From assembly GCF_008042275.1 (NCBI RefSeq), contig NZ_RDBK01000043.1, positions 2,649,906-2,696,323 on the forward strand: a stretch of 46,418 nt of DNA. Direction: 5' to 3'. Positions within the stretch are counted from its first letter, which is position 1. Each line of letters begins with the position of its first letter. Both the position numbers and the translations under genes were made by a program. Under the pieces are notes generated by a model. That model searched no databases, had not been told where the DNA came from, and was given only the letters and a program-made list of their open reading frames with translations. Shown piece after piece: positions 15,179-23,038 of the stretch. The stretch is from Streptomyces sp. OR43. GTDB taxonomy: Bacteria > Actinomycetota > Actinomycetes > Streptomycetales > Streptomycetaceae.

Positions 15179-16636
15179 ATGTTCTTCACCTACCTCCGGC
15201 GCGAGCTGCGCCGCCGCAGAAAGGCGGCGCTCGTCGTCGCCTCGGGGCTCGCCCTCGGCATTGCGCTCGTCATCATCGTCAGCTCGGTCTCCTCGGGCAT
15301 GAGCAAGGCCCAGGACAAGGTCCTTCAATCGCTGTACGGCCTCGGCACGGACATGACCGTCACCAAGGCCGCCGCGGCCCCGGGCTCCGGCACGGAGCGC
15401 CCCAGGTTCGAGTTCGACGCCAAGGACGGCGACGACGACGCGACGCAGAGCACCGACCGGGTCATGGTCCAGGGCTTCCAGAGCCTGGCCGCCACCACGG
15501 TCGACAAGGTGGGCAAGCAGACCGGCGTCGCCGACGCCGTCGGCGGGCTGAGCCTGACCGTCATGAAGGTGGACGGCCAGTTCAAGCGCGGCGAGTTCAA
15601 GCAGGACGAGAGCGCCACGGCCGGAGGCGGCGGACGCGGCGGCCCCGGCGGCGGCAGCACCCAGCCGCAGGGCGAGGTGCAGGGCGGCGGAGCCTCCTTC
15701 GACGTCAACTCCTACACCGTGTACGGCACCGACGTCACCAAGCAGGACCTCGGCCCGCTCACCTCGTCGAAGATCACCACCGGACGTACGTTCAAGACGA
15801 CCGAGACCAACGCGAAGGTGGCGGTCGTCGACGCCGCGTACGCGAAGGAGAAGGAACTCTCGACCGGCAAGACGGTCACGATCCACGGGACCAAGTTCTC
15901 GATCGTCGGCGTCTCGACGGCCGAGAGCGGTGACGCGGCCGCGAACCTCTACATCCCGCTCCAGCAGGCGCAGACCCTCGCCGACTCGAAGGACAAGGTC
16001 ACCACGGTCTACGTCAAGGCCGCCGACTCGCAGCAGATCGACAGCGTCAAGGCCACGATCCAGAAGAACATCACGGGCACCACGGTCACCACCTCCGCCG
16101 ACCTCGCGGACACCGTGTCCGGCTCCCTGTCCACCGCGTCCGACCTGGCCTCCAGCGTCGGCAAGTGGCTCTCCATCGCCGTGCTCATCGCCGCCTTCCT
16201 GGTGGCCGGACTCCTCACGTCCTCCGCGGTCAGCCGCCGCGTACGGGAGTTCGGCACGCTCAAGGCACTCGGCTGGAAGAGCGGCCGGGTCACCCGTCAG
16301 GTCATCGGCGAGGCCCTCGTCAACGGCCTGATGGGCGGCGTCCTCGGCATCGCGATCGGCCTGGCCGGCGCCTACGCCGTCACCGCCGTCAGCCCCACCC
16401 TCACCGCTCAGCTCGGCTCCACGGGCGGCGGCGCGGGACGCGGCGGCGGCATGGGCGGCCCCGGCCGGCAGACCGCGTCCAAGGCGCTCGACATCGCGCT
16501 GACCGCACCCGTCTCCCTCTCCGTCATCCTGATGGCCGTCGGCCTGGCCGTGGCGGGCGGGCTGATCGCGGGCGCCTTCGGCGGCTGGCGCGCGTCCCGG
16601 CTGCGCCCCGCCGACGCACTGCGCCGCGTCGAGTAG
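15179..16636 (+). CDS. ABC transporter permease, MacB/FtsX type
   Basis: 485 residues. One N-terminal membrane helix (ALVVASGLALGIALVIIV) is followed by a large extracytoplasmic domain of about 300 residues and three C-terminal helices. FGTLKALGWKSGRVTRQV is the cytoplasmic coupling segment of the FtsX family. The outer regions contain two glycine-rich inserts (around residues 145-170 and 415-440). TAGCCT (15167-15172) is 6 bases before the ATG, without a ribosome site, so the mRNA is probably leaderless. It pairs with the ATPase at 16759. MacB-like systems work by mechanotransmission, often exporting peptides, lipoproteins or antibiotics; the substrate is unknown. Confidence 0.88.
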   Translation: MFFTYLRRELRRRRKAALVVASGLALGIALVIIVSSVSSGMSKAQDKVLQSLYGLGTDMTVTKAAAAPGSGTERPRFEFDAKDGDDDATQSTDRVMVQGFQSLAATTVDKVGKQTGVADAVGGLSLTVMKVDGQFKRGEFKQDESATAGGGGRGGPGGGSTQPQGEVQGGGASFDVNSYTVYGTDVTKQDLGPLTSSKITTGRTFKTTETNAKVAVVDAAYAKEKELSTGKTVTIHGTKFSIVGVSTAESGDAAANLYIPLQQAQTLADSKDKVTTVYVKAADSQQIDSVKATIQKNITGTTVTTSADLADTVSGSLSTASDLASSVGKWLSIAVLIAAFLVAGLLTSSAVSRRVREFGTLKALGWKSGRVTRQVIGEALVNGLMGGVLGIAIGLAGAYAVTAVSPTLTAQLGSTGGGAGRGGGMGGPGRQTASKALDIALTAPVSLSVILMAVGLAVAGGLIAGAFGGWRASRLRPADALRRVE

Positions 16637-16758
16637 CCCGCACGGGATGACCGGCGACCGGGCATCCCGTACCCCGTCCCCCAGCGATCCCCGGTCCACG
16701 GGCGCCCCCCGAGGCGGTCGCCCGGGATCCGCGATCACCGCCCAGCAGGAGCTGACCC

Positions 16759-17442
16759 ATGTACACGCTTCAAGGCGTCACCAAGCAGTACACACGCGGC
16801 AAGTCCACCGTCCACGCGCTCGCCGGCGTCGACCTGACCATCGAGGACGGCGGCCGCCTGGTCATCCAGGGCCCGACCGGCGGCGGCAAGTCCACGCTGC
16901 TGCAGATGCTCGGCGGCCTGGACCGCCCCACCGCCGGCAGCGTCGAGCTCGACGGGGTGGACCTCGCGAAGCTCAGCGAGGCCAAGCTCACCAAGGTGCG
17001 CGCCGAGAACATCGGCTTCGTCTTCCAGAGCTTCAACCTCATCCCCACGCTCACCGCCCAGGAGAACGTCGAGACCGCTCTCGTCCCGCTCGGCGTCAAG
17101 ACGTCCGAGCGCCGCAGAAGAGCGGCCGAGGCACTCGACTCGGTCGGGCTCGGCGAACGCCTCGCCCACCTCCCCAGCGAGATGTCCGGCGGCCAGCAGC
17201 AGCGCGTCGCGATCGCCAGGGCCCTGGTCAAGCAGCCCAAGGTGCTGCTCGCCGACGAGCCCACCGGCAACCTCGACGAGTCCATGCGCGACGAGATCAT
17301 GGAGGTGCTGGAGACCCTGTGGAAGGAGCACGGGCTGACCTTCATCATGGTCACCCACGACAGCGCGATCGCCCGCAGGGCCCCGCGCCTGGCGACCATC
17401 CGCAAGGGCAAGGTCACCATCACGGAGAACGCCGCGGCCTGA
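16759..17442 (+). CDS. ABC transporter ATPase, MacB/LolD type
   Basis: 227 residues. Walker A is GPTGGGKST, the signature is MSGGQQQRVA and Walker B is VLLADEP, followed by TGNLD and a switch histidine in VTHD. Its length and sequence match MacB/LolD ATPases that power FtsX-type permeases. The ribosome site is AGGAGCTGACCC before the ATG. It lies 122 bases after the permease gene on the same strand and is its partner. The last residues of the frame are followed directly by a repeat-rich spacer. Confidence 0.9.
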   Translation: MYTLQGVTKQYTRGKSTVHALAGVDLTIEDGGRLVIQGPTGGGKSTLLQMLGGLDRPTAGSVELDGVDLAKLSEAKLTKVRAENIGFVFQSFNLIPTLTAQENVETALVPLGVKTSERRRRAAEALDSVGLGERLAHLPSEMSGGQQQRVAIARALVKQPKVLLADEPTGNLDESMRDEIMEVLETLWKEHGLTFIMVTHDSAIARRAPRLATIRKGKVTITENAAA

Positions 17443-17451
17443 CCCGGCGAC

Positions 17452-17711
17452 ACTGGGGCCCGGCGACCCACGGGCCCGGCGACCCACGGGCCCGGCGACC
17501 CACGGGCCCGGCGGCCCGGCGGCCCGGCGGCCCAGCGACCCAAGGGCCGCCGGGCCGGCCGGTTCGCGGGGTCCGGGGGCCACACGCTGTCCGGCGGCCG
17601 GTTCGCGGGGCCGGGACCCACGTGCCGCCCGGCGGGCCAGTTCGCCCGGGCCAGGTCCCCCACGCCGTCCGGCAGCCAGTCAGCAGGACCGAGGTTCCCT
17701 ACGCCGTCCGG
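17452..17711. repeat. Two nested tandem-repeat arrays
   Basis: From about 17455 a 16-bp unit (CGGGCCCGGCGACCCA and close variants) is repeated about four times. From 17556 a degenerate ~39-bp unit (starting CGGCCGGTTCG or a variant, and ending CGCCGTCCGG) recurs at 17556, 17595, 17633 and 17673. The arrays fill the space between the convergent ABC ATPase and RDD genes, and the last unit touches the RDD stop codon. No gene is seen in it. Confidence 0.8.
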
Positions 17712-17717
17712 CGGCCC

Positions 17718-18341
17718 TCAGCCGGCCGCCCGCCCGGCCGCCACGGCCCTGCGGTGCGCCACCAGATCGGAGCGGCGGACCTGGCGGAGGCCGGCCAGGT
17801 CGCTGTACGCGGCGCCTTCCTCGCAGGCCGTTCTCGGAGCCGGACCGCTTCCGGCCGGCCGGGCGCGCAGCCCGTACCAGGGCTGCAGCGGCAGCCAGCA
17901 CAGCCCGTACAGCCAGCGCCGCACCAGCCGTACGGGGCCCGGCCGCCCCACGTCCGGCACGCTCACCACCCGTATCCCCATGATCAGCTTTCCCGCTCCC
18001 GCACCCGCGATTGCGGTGAGCACCACCTGGTTGAGGAACGAGACGACGAGCACCGGCCCGATCAGCAGCCCGACGACCCGGGGAACGGCCGCCGAGTCCA
18101 CGTACGGCCGGACGAGTAAGCCGCTGGTGAGCAGGCAGAGGTAGCAGTCGAGCCCCACGGCGAGATACCGGCGCATCTCACCCGCCCGGGGCGGTGTCCC
18201 CGGCGCGGGCCGCTCCGCCCGCCCGGGGACGTACGAGGGCCCAGGCTGCCCGTAACCGAGCAGTGGCCCGGCGCCCAACGGCGGTTGTCTGTACGGAGTA
18301 TGGGGATCGCGGCCCTTGCGGTACCCCCGTGATGTCGTCAT
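17718..18341 (-). CDS. RDD-family membrane protein
   Basis: 207 residues. A proline/glycine-rich cytoplasmic N terminus (about 55 residues) precedes an RDD domain starting MRRYLAVGLDCYLC. Membrane segments follow at about 60-78, 88-110 and 112-130. The signature arginine-aspartate pair is represented by R58 and D65. The C-terminal 40 residues are Arg/Ala-rich and soluble. CATGAT (reverse complement at 18348-18353) lies 6 bases before the ATG, consistent with a leaderless mRNA. RDD proteins are often of unknown function; some are Na+/H+ antiporters. The gene ends against the 39-bp repeat array. Confidence 0.8.
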   Translation of the reverse strand: MTTSRGYRKGRDPHTPYRQPPLGAGPLLGYGQPGPSYVPGRAERPAPGTPPRAGEMRRYLAVGLDCYLCLLTSGLLVRPYVDSAAVPRVVGLLIGPVLVVSFLNQVVLTAIAGAGAGKLIMGIRVVSVPDVGRPGPVRLVRRWLYGLCWLPLQPWYGLRARPAGSGPAPRTACEEGAAYSDLAGLRQVRRSDLVAHRRAVAAGRAAG

Positions 18342-18542
18342 GACGGAATCATGTCTGATAGCCCGTCACCGCGGGCCCGGACCGCACACCTGCGGGCATC
18401 GTGGCCGCCTGCGCCGTGGTGCAGCCTGCTACACCACCGGTCCGGGAGCCCGGTCCCTCGTGCCCGGGTCCGTGCGCCGGAAGGATGGGGGACACAGCCG
18501 GGCAGGGGCCCGGCACAGCCGCCCGACCTCCTGGAGGAACCC

Positions 18543-18713
18543 GTGAAGCCGCTGCTCTGGACCATGCTCCTCGTCGCACTCGTCGCGAACGTCTCGCTGA
18601 ACTTCATGGTGGAACAGGAAGGGCTGCACATTGCCCTGAGTGTCGTCTCGGGCGTGGTCGTGCTCGCGTCGGCGGCGGGCCTGTGGATGCTGCGCGGCCC
18701 GCGCGAGAACTGA
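18543..18713 (+). CDS. 56-residue membrane protein
   Basis: GTG start with GGAGG 5 bases upstream, a strong ribosome site. There are two predicted membrane helices (LLWTMLLVALVANVSLNFMV and IALSVVSGVVVLASAAGLWM) joined by EQEGLH, with a basic tail RGPREN. Conserved function unknown. It probably stands alone, since a hairpin follows at 18720. Confidence 0.7.
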   Translation: MKPLLWTMLLVALVANVSLNFMVEQEGLHIALSVVSGVVVLASAAGLWMLRGPREN

Positions 18714-19052
18714 GGGCGGACCTCACAGTCATCCGTGCGCCCTTGTGAGGTTCACCACTTCGAATGACACGCGACCTCGCCGCAAGCCCGCCGATTCTGC
18801 CCGGAACCGGCCTGGGGCGGGGCAGCGGCGGCCCTTCCGTACGCGGCACGCGGGGATCATCATGTGGATGCCCGTGGAGCATCCTGCCGCCCCACTGGGA
18901 CACTCGATACGCCACAACGGTCCTGTACGTCGCTTTCGTGAGCACGGTATGCGTGATGTCGGGCGACGCCCTCAACGGCGAGGGGGGACCTGGTGCCCCT
19001 CGGGACGGGGGCGCCTTCGCGCATGAGCCGACCCATGGAAGGTCTTGATCAG
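18714..19052 (+). other. Upstream region of gdhA
   Basis: 339 bases without a convincing gene. An 8-bp hairpin at 18720-18751 ends the preceding transcript. The remaining 300 bases should hold the gdhA promoter and controls. I looked for a GlnR-type pair (GTnAC-n6-GnAAC) and did not find a good one. Confidence 0.4.
18720..18751 (+). terminator. Short hairpin after the 56-residue gene
   Basis: ACCTCACA (18720-18727) pairs with TGTGAGGT (18744-18751) across a 16-base loop, 7 bases after the stop. Confidence 0.45.
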
Positions 19053-20426
19053 ATGACGGCCACCCCTGACTCCGCAACGCCGCCCGCCGCCCACCGCGTC
19101 ATCGAGCCGCTGTACGCGGAGATCCTCCGCCGCAACCAGGGCGAGAAGGAGTTCCACCAGGCCGTACGCGAGGTCCTGGAGACGCTCGGCCCGGTGCTGA
19201 CCCAGCGGCCGGAGTTCGTGGACGCCCGGATCATCGAGCGCATATGCGAGCCGGAGCGCCAGCTCATCTTCCGTGTGCCGTGGTCGGACGACTCCGGCGA
19301 CATCCACGTCAACCGCGGCTTCCGGGTCGAGTTCTCCAGCTCGCTGGGCCCGTACAAGGGCGGGCTGCGCTTCCACCCCTCGGTCAACCTCGGCATCGTG
19401 AAGTTCCTCGGCTTCGAGCAGATCTTCAAGAACGCCCTCACCGGCATGCCCATCGGCGGCGGCAAGGGCGGCTCCGACTTCGACCCGAAGGGCCGCTCGG
19501 ACGCCGAGATCATGCGGTTCTGCCAGTCGTTCATGACGGAGCTCCACCGCCACCTCGGCGAGTACACCGACGTGCCCGCCGGCGACATCGGCGTGGGCGG
19601 CCGCGAGATCGGCTACCTCTTCGGCCAGTACAAGCGGATCACCAACCGCTACGAGTCCGGCGTCCTCACCGGGAAGGGCCTCGGCTGGGGCGGCGCCCTG
19701 GTGCGTACGGAGGCGACCGGCTACGGCTGCGTCCTGTTCACCGCCGAAATGCTCCGCAGCCAGGGCGACAGCCTCGACGGCCGGCGCATCGCCGTCTCCG
19801 GCTCGGGCAACGTCGCGATCTACGCCATCGAGAAGGCCCAGCAGCTCGGCGCCACGGTGGTGACCTGCTCGGACTCCGACGGCTACGTCGTGGACGAGAA
19901 GGGCATCGACCTCGCCCTGCTCAAGGAGATCAAGGAGGCCGGCCGCGGTCGCGTCTCCGAGTACGCCGAACGCCGGCCCGAGGCCGTCTTCGTGCCCGGC
20001 ACCGGCGTCTGGAACGTGCCCTGCGATGTGGCGCTTCCCTGCGCCACGCAGAACGAACTCCACGAGGCCGACGCGCTGACCCTCGTACGCAACGGTGTGA
20101 AGGCGGTCGCCGAGGGCGCCAACATGCCCACCACCCCCGAGGCCGTCCGCGTGTTCCAGGAGGCCGGGGTGGCCTTCGCCCCCGGCAAGGCGGCCAACGC
20201 GGGCGGCGTGGCCACCAGCGCTTTGGAGATGCAGCAGAACGCCTCGCGCGACTCCTGGACCTTCGCCCACACGGAGGAGCGGCTCGCGCAGATCATGCGC
20301 CACATCCACGACTCCTGCTACACCACGGCGGAGCGCTACGGCAGCCCCGGCAACTACGTGGTCGGCGCGAACATCGCCGGCTTCGAGCTGGTGGCGGACG
20401 CGATGCTGGCACAGGGCCTGATCTGA
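19053..20426 (+). CDS. gdhA: NADP-type glutamate dehydrogenase
   Basis: 457 residues. It interconverts 2-oxoglutarate plus ammonia and glutamate. The substrate-lysine motif PIGGGKGG is at 133-140 (K138), with RGFRVEFSSSLGPYKGGLRFHP upstream. The Rossmann motif SGSGNVA binds the nucleotide, and the length (about 450, the hexameric GDH-50 class) fits NADP(H)-dependent biosynthetic enzymes. ATG 19053 has GGAAGG 10 bases upstream; two in-frame ATGs upstream (19023, 19035) are possible starts. In S. coelicolor the gdhA gene that I remember (SCO4683) lies elsewhere, so its position here next to msrA and metB may be a lineage difference. A 23-bp terminator follows. Confidence 0.93.
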   Translation: MTATPDSATPPAAHRVIEPLYAEILRRNQGEKEFHQAVREVLETLGPVLTQRPEFVDARIIERICEPERQLIFRVPWSDDSGDIHVNRGFRVEFSSSLGPYKGGLRFHPSVNLGIVKFLGFEQIFKNALTGMPIGGGKGGSDFDPKGRSDAEIMRFCQSFMTELHRHLGEYTDVPAGDIGVGGREIGYLFGQYKRITNRYESGVLTGKGLGWGGALVRTEATGYGCVLFTAEMLRSQGDSLDGRRIAVSGSGNVAIYAIEKAQQLGATVVTCSDSDGYVVDEKGIDLALLKEIKEAGRGRVSEYAERRPEAVFVPGTGVWNVPCDVALPCATQNELHEADALTLVRNGVKAVAEGANMPTTPEAVRVFQEAGVAFAPGKAANAGGVATSALEMQQNASRDSWTFAHTEERLAQIMRHIHDSCYTTAERYGSPGNYVVGANIAGFELVADAMLAQGLI

Positions 20427-20439
20427 CGGGAGATCCGGC

Positions 20440-20489
20440 GCATAGACACCGGCCCGGGACGCGGACGCGTCCCGGGCCGGTGTCTATGC
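20440..20489. terminator. 23-bp perfect bidirectional terminator overlapping a stop codon
   Basis: GCATAGACACCGGCCCGGGA starts the left arm (20440-20462), which pairs perfectly with 20467-20489 around a GGAC loop. The TAG stop of the convergent YrdB-like gene (20484-20486) is inside the right arm. Confidence 0.9.
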
Positions 20490-20885
20490 CGCGGGCCGCG
20501 GACGGCGCCGGAACGTCTCCGCCAGCCCCGTGTTCACCACGACCACGACGGCCATGACCAGCGCCGCCACCGGGTGTCCCACCGCGAACAGGCCGAAGGC
20601 GCCGCCGCCCAGTACCACGGCTTTCACCGCGAGCACTCCGGCCAGCGGCGGGCGGAAGCGAGCGCGGGGTGCTGCGAACAGCCCCCACAGGGTGACGGCG
20701 ATCGCCAACAGTGCGGTGCCCAGGAGCAGTTGGACGGCCAAGCCGTCCCCGAGGCTGTACCCCCACCAGAACAGGCAGGCCAGCGCCGCCAGTTCGACGA
20801 GGAACGCCAGAACCTCGTTGGCGGCCCACCAGGGCCGGCCGTTCAGTGAAGGTATCGCCGGTCCGCCCGTGCCGTTGTCATGCAT
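20484..20885 (-). CDS. YrdB/DUF2568-like membrane protein
   Basis: 133 residues from ATG 20885, which has GGGGGG 5 bases upstream. Four membrane helices follow a short hydrophilic N terminus: VLAFLVELAALACLFWWGY, LLLGTALLAIAVTLWGLF, LAVKAVVLGGGAFGLFAVG and AALVMAVVVVVNTGLAE. The pattern NEVLAFLVELAALACLFWWG near the start is typical of YrdB (DUF2568). Function unknown. It is convergent with gdhA and shares its terminator. Confidence 0.78.
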   Translation of the reverse strand: MHDNGTGGPAIPSLNGRPWWAANEVLAFLVELAALACLFWWGYSLGDGLAVQLLLGTALLAIAVTLWGLFAAPRARFRPPLAGVLAVKAVVLGGGAFGLFAVGHPVAALVMAVVVVVNTGLAETFRRRPRPAA

Positions 20886-20932
20886 GGTGCCCCCCACCCT
20901 CGGCGTTCACGTCCGGGGTGAGGGTAACCGGC

Positions 20933-21598
20933 TCAGCTCCCGGCCGGGGCCACGCCGATCGGGCAGGAGACCCCCGTGCCGCCGATCCCGCAGTAGCCCG
21001 CCGGGTTCTTGTCGAGGTACTGCTGGTGCGCGGGCTCCGCGGGCCAGAAGGTGCGGCCTTCGGCGGGCAGGATCTCCGTGCTGATCTCGCCGTACCCGGA
21101 GCCCGTGAGGACCTTCTGGTACGCCTCGCGGGAGGCGGCCACGGCCGCCGCCTGCTCGGGGGAGTGGGTGTAGACGGCGGAGCGGTACTGGGTGCCCACG
21201 TCATTGCCCTGGCGGAAGCCCTGGGTCGGGTCGTGGGACTCCCAGAAGACCTTCAGGAGCTGGGCGTACGTGACGGTCTTCGGGTCGTAGACCACGCGGA
21301 CCGCCTCCGTGTGCCCGGTCAGGCCCGAGCAGACCTCCTCGTACGCGGGATTCTCCGTATAGCCGCCCTGGTAGCCGACGAGCGTCGTCCAGACCCCGTC
21401 GGTCTCCCAGAACTTCCGCTCGGCGCCCCAGAAACAGCCCATCGCGAAGTCCGCGACCTCCAGGCCCTCCGGGTAGGGGCCCAGCAGGGCGTTGCCCAGG
21501 ACCGTGTGCCGGGACGGGACGGTGAATTCCGGGGTGGCGCGGCCGCGCAGGGCCTCCTCCGGGGTGGGGAGCTGCGGGGTGCGGCGGTGCAGGAACAT
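20933..21598 (-). CDS. msrA: Peptide-methionine (S)-S-oxide reductase
   Basis: 221 residues. It repairs methionine-S-sulfoxide in proteins. The catalytic motif is GCFWGAE with nucleophile C55; the resolving cysteines are C203 and C212 in GYCGIGGTGVSCP. EVCSGLTGHTEAV and HDPTQGFRQGNDVGTQYRSAVY are further family blocks. The start at 21598 has AGGAGG 8 bases upstream. The roughly 40-residue N-terminal extension is common in actinobacterial and E. coli-type MsrA. A 40-codon gene lies just upstream on the same strand. Confidence 0.95.
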   Translation of the reverse strand: MFLHRRTPQLPTPEEALRGRATPEFTVPSRHTVLGNALLGPYPEGLEVADFAMGCFWGAERKFWETDGVWTTLVGYQGGYTENPAYEEVCSGLTGHTEAVRVVYDPKTVTYAQLLKVFWESHDPTQGFRQGNDVGTQYRSAVYTHSPEQAAAVAASREAYQKVLTGSGYGEISTEILPAEGRTFWPAEPAHQQYLDKNPAGYCGIGGTGVSCPIGVAPAGS

Positions 21599-21672
21599 GC
21601 GGGGGCTCCTCCTGGGTCGGTGTGCTGTCCGTACAACGTCCCGGGAGCGCCGCGGATTCCGCGCGCCCGCGG

Positions 21673-21795
21673 TCAGCGCCGGGGCGTGCCGTCCTCGGAC
21701 TCGAAGGTCTCGGCGTAGTCGACGGCCCGCTTGCGGGCCCTGAGCCAGAAGTACACGCCGAGGCCGATCAGGATCAGGGGTATCAGTCGGGCCAC
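21673..21795 (-). CDS. 40-residue single-pass membrane protein
   Basis: The GTG start at 21795 begins a hydrophobic helix (VARLIPLILIGLGVYFWLRA), followed by a charged tail (RKRAVDYAETFESEDGTPRR). A weak AAGGACC sits about 14 bases upstream. It lies between msrA and the TPR-like gene on the same strand. The frame is open far upstream, but that part overlaps the next gene. Function unknown; the case rests on sequence character alone. Confidence 0.55.
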   Translation of the reverse strand: MARLIPLILIGLGVYFWLRARKRAVDYAETFESEDGTPRR

Positions 21796-21866
21796 GGGAA
21801 CACCGGTCCTTGTCGTGAGGTCGGCCGCTGCTGCGCGGTATCGGTGTCTCCACGGTCGCACACCGG

Positions 21867-22970
21867 CTACCGGAGCAGCGTCGCCGGGCTGCCGCCGTTC
21901 GCCTCGTAGCCGGCCACCGCCAGGGCCCGGTACACGGTGTACTCGGCGGCCGGGTCGGAGTTCTCCGTCCACGGCAGCGCGCCCACGTGCCCGTCGATGT
22001 GGACCAGCTGGTTCATCGCCTCGGACCAGCGCTCCATCCGGACCAGGAACAGCACCAGGAGATGGCGGACGTGCGCGAGCATCGGGTCGTCGGCGCGGGC
22101 CGCGTGGACCGCGAACATCGCACCCTCGACCGCCCTGGTCACCACCTGGCTCCGGTAGAACCCCTGCACCAGATTGACCTCGGGCAGATGCTCGTACACC
22201 GCGAACAGCGGCAGCGCCGCCAGCAGCGAGCCCTGCGGGGCGCGGGCGGCCGCCGCGGTCGCGAAGCGGTCGGCCTCCTCGCGCGATCCGTGCCACTTCT
22301 CGCACCAGAAGTGCAGCGCCGCGATGTGCGCGCCCATGTGGGCCGGCGCCCGGTCGATGATCTTCGCCCAGAGCTGGTCGAACTCCTCGTGGGAGTAGCC
22401 CAGTCCACGGGCCACGGCCAGCTCCACGAGATACGGCACCGGGTCGCCCGGCGCCAGCAGGGCCGCCTCGCCGACCACCGTACGGGCCTCCTCCAGGATG
22501 ATCCGGAAGTCGTCCGTACCGGCCGTCGACGAACGCCACGCCTGCTGGACCAGGAACTCCGCGTGCACGGCCGCGCCGCCCGCGTCCTTCGGCGCCTCGG
22601 CCCGCCACTTGCGCAGCCAGGCCCCGCCGACGCCCGGCCGCCGCATCAGCTCCAGCGAGGCGGCCCCGGCGAACGCCTGCACCCGCTGCCACCGCACCTC
22701 GCCGTCCTTCGGCGTACCGGACAGCAGCTGGGAAGCCGCCCGCCACTCCTGGGTGTGCTGGACGACATCGAGCACGTCGAGGAGATCCTGGTCGGGGCCC
22801 GGCATCCGGATGTCCAGCTCCTCCTGCCGTACGAAGCCGTACGTGTCCGGGTCGGCGGCGTCCGGGGAGCCCGGTGCCACCTGACGGATACCGCCGCGAC
22901 GCCGCAGCACGAAGGGGCCGATGACCGCGGCGAGCATGCACAGCGCGAGCAGGAACCACAGAATCTCCAT
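21867..22970 (-). CDS. Uncharacterised membrane-anchored alpha-helical (TPR-like) protein
   Basis: 367 residues. A single N-terminal helix (EILWFLLALCMLAAVIGPFVL) is followed by RRRGG, placing the rest in the cytoplasm. The remainder is all-helical with tryptophan-rich pairs (EEFDQLWAKI, WCEKWHGSREEADRF, MERWSEAMNQL), like TPR or Sel1 arrays. I do not recognise a named family. GACAAT is 6 bases before the ATG (22977-22982 on the minus strand), though GGGGGC could also serve as a ribosome site. It is divergent from metB over only 68 bases, so their promoters overlap. Confidence 0.78.
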   Translation of the reverse strand: MEILWFLLALCMLAAVIGPFVLRRRGGIRQVAPGSPDAADPDTYGFVRQEELDIRMPGPDQDLLDVLDVVQHTQEWRAASQLLSGTPKDGEVRWQRVQAFAGAASLELMRRPGVGGAWLRKWRAEAPKDAGGAAVHAEFLVQQAWRSSTAGTDDFRIILEEARTVVGEAALLAPGDPVPYLVELAVARGLGYSHEEFDQLWAKIIDRAPAHMGAHIAALHFWCEKWHGSREEADRFATAAAARAPQGSLLAALPLFAVYEHLPEVNLVQGFYRSQVVTRAVEGAMFAVHAARADDPMLAHVRHLLVLFLVRMERWSEAMNQLVHIDGHVGALPWTENSDPAAEYTVYRALAVAGYEANGGSPATLLR

Positions 22971-23038
22971 GCCCCCATTGTCACCGGACGGCCCGGTGCT
23001 CCGTGAGCGGCCTCGGCGGCGGACTACGCTCGGGCCCC

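Noticed and set aside
17452..17711. Possible CRISPR array
   Set aside because: Units are contiguous and degenerate with no unique spacers, and no cas genes are present. These are simple tandem repeats.
18714..19052. GlnR binding site before gdhA
   Set aside because: No GTnAC-n6-GnAAC arrangement of acceptable quality was found on either strand.
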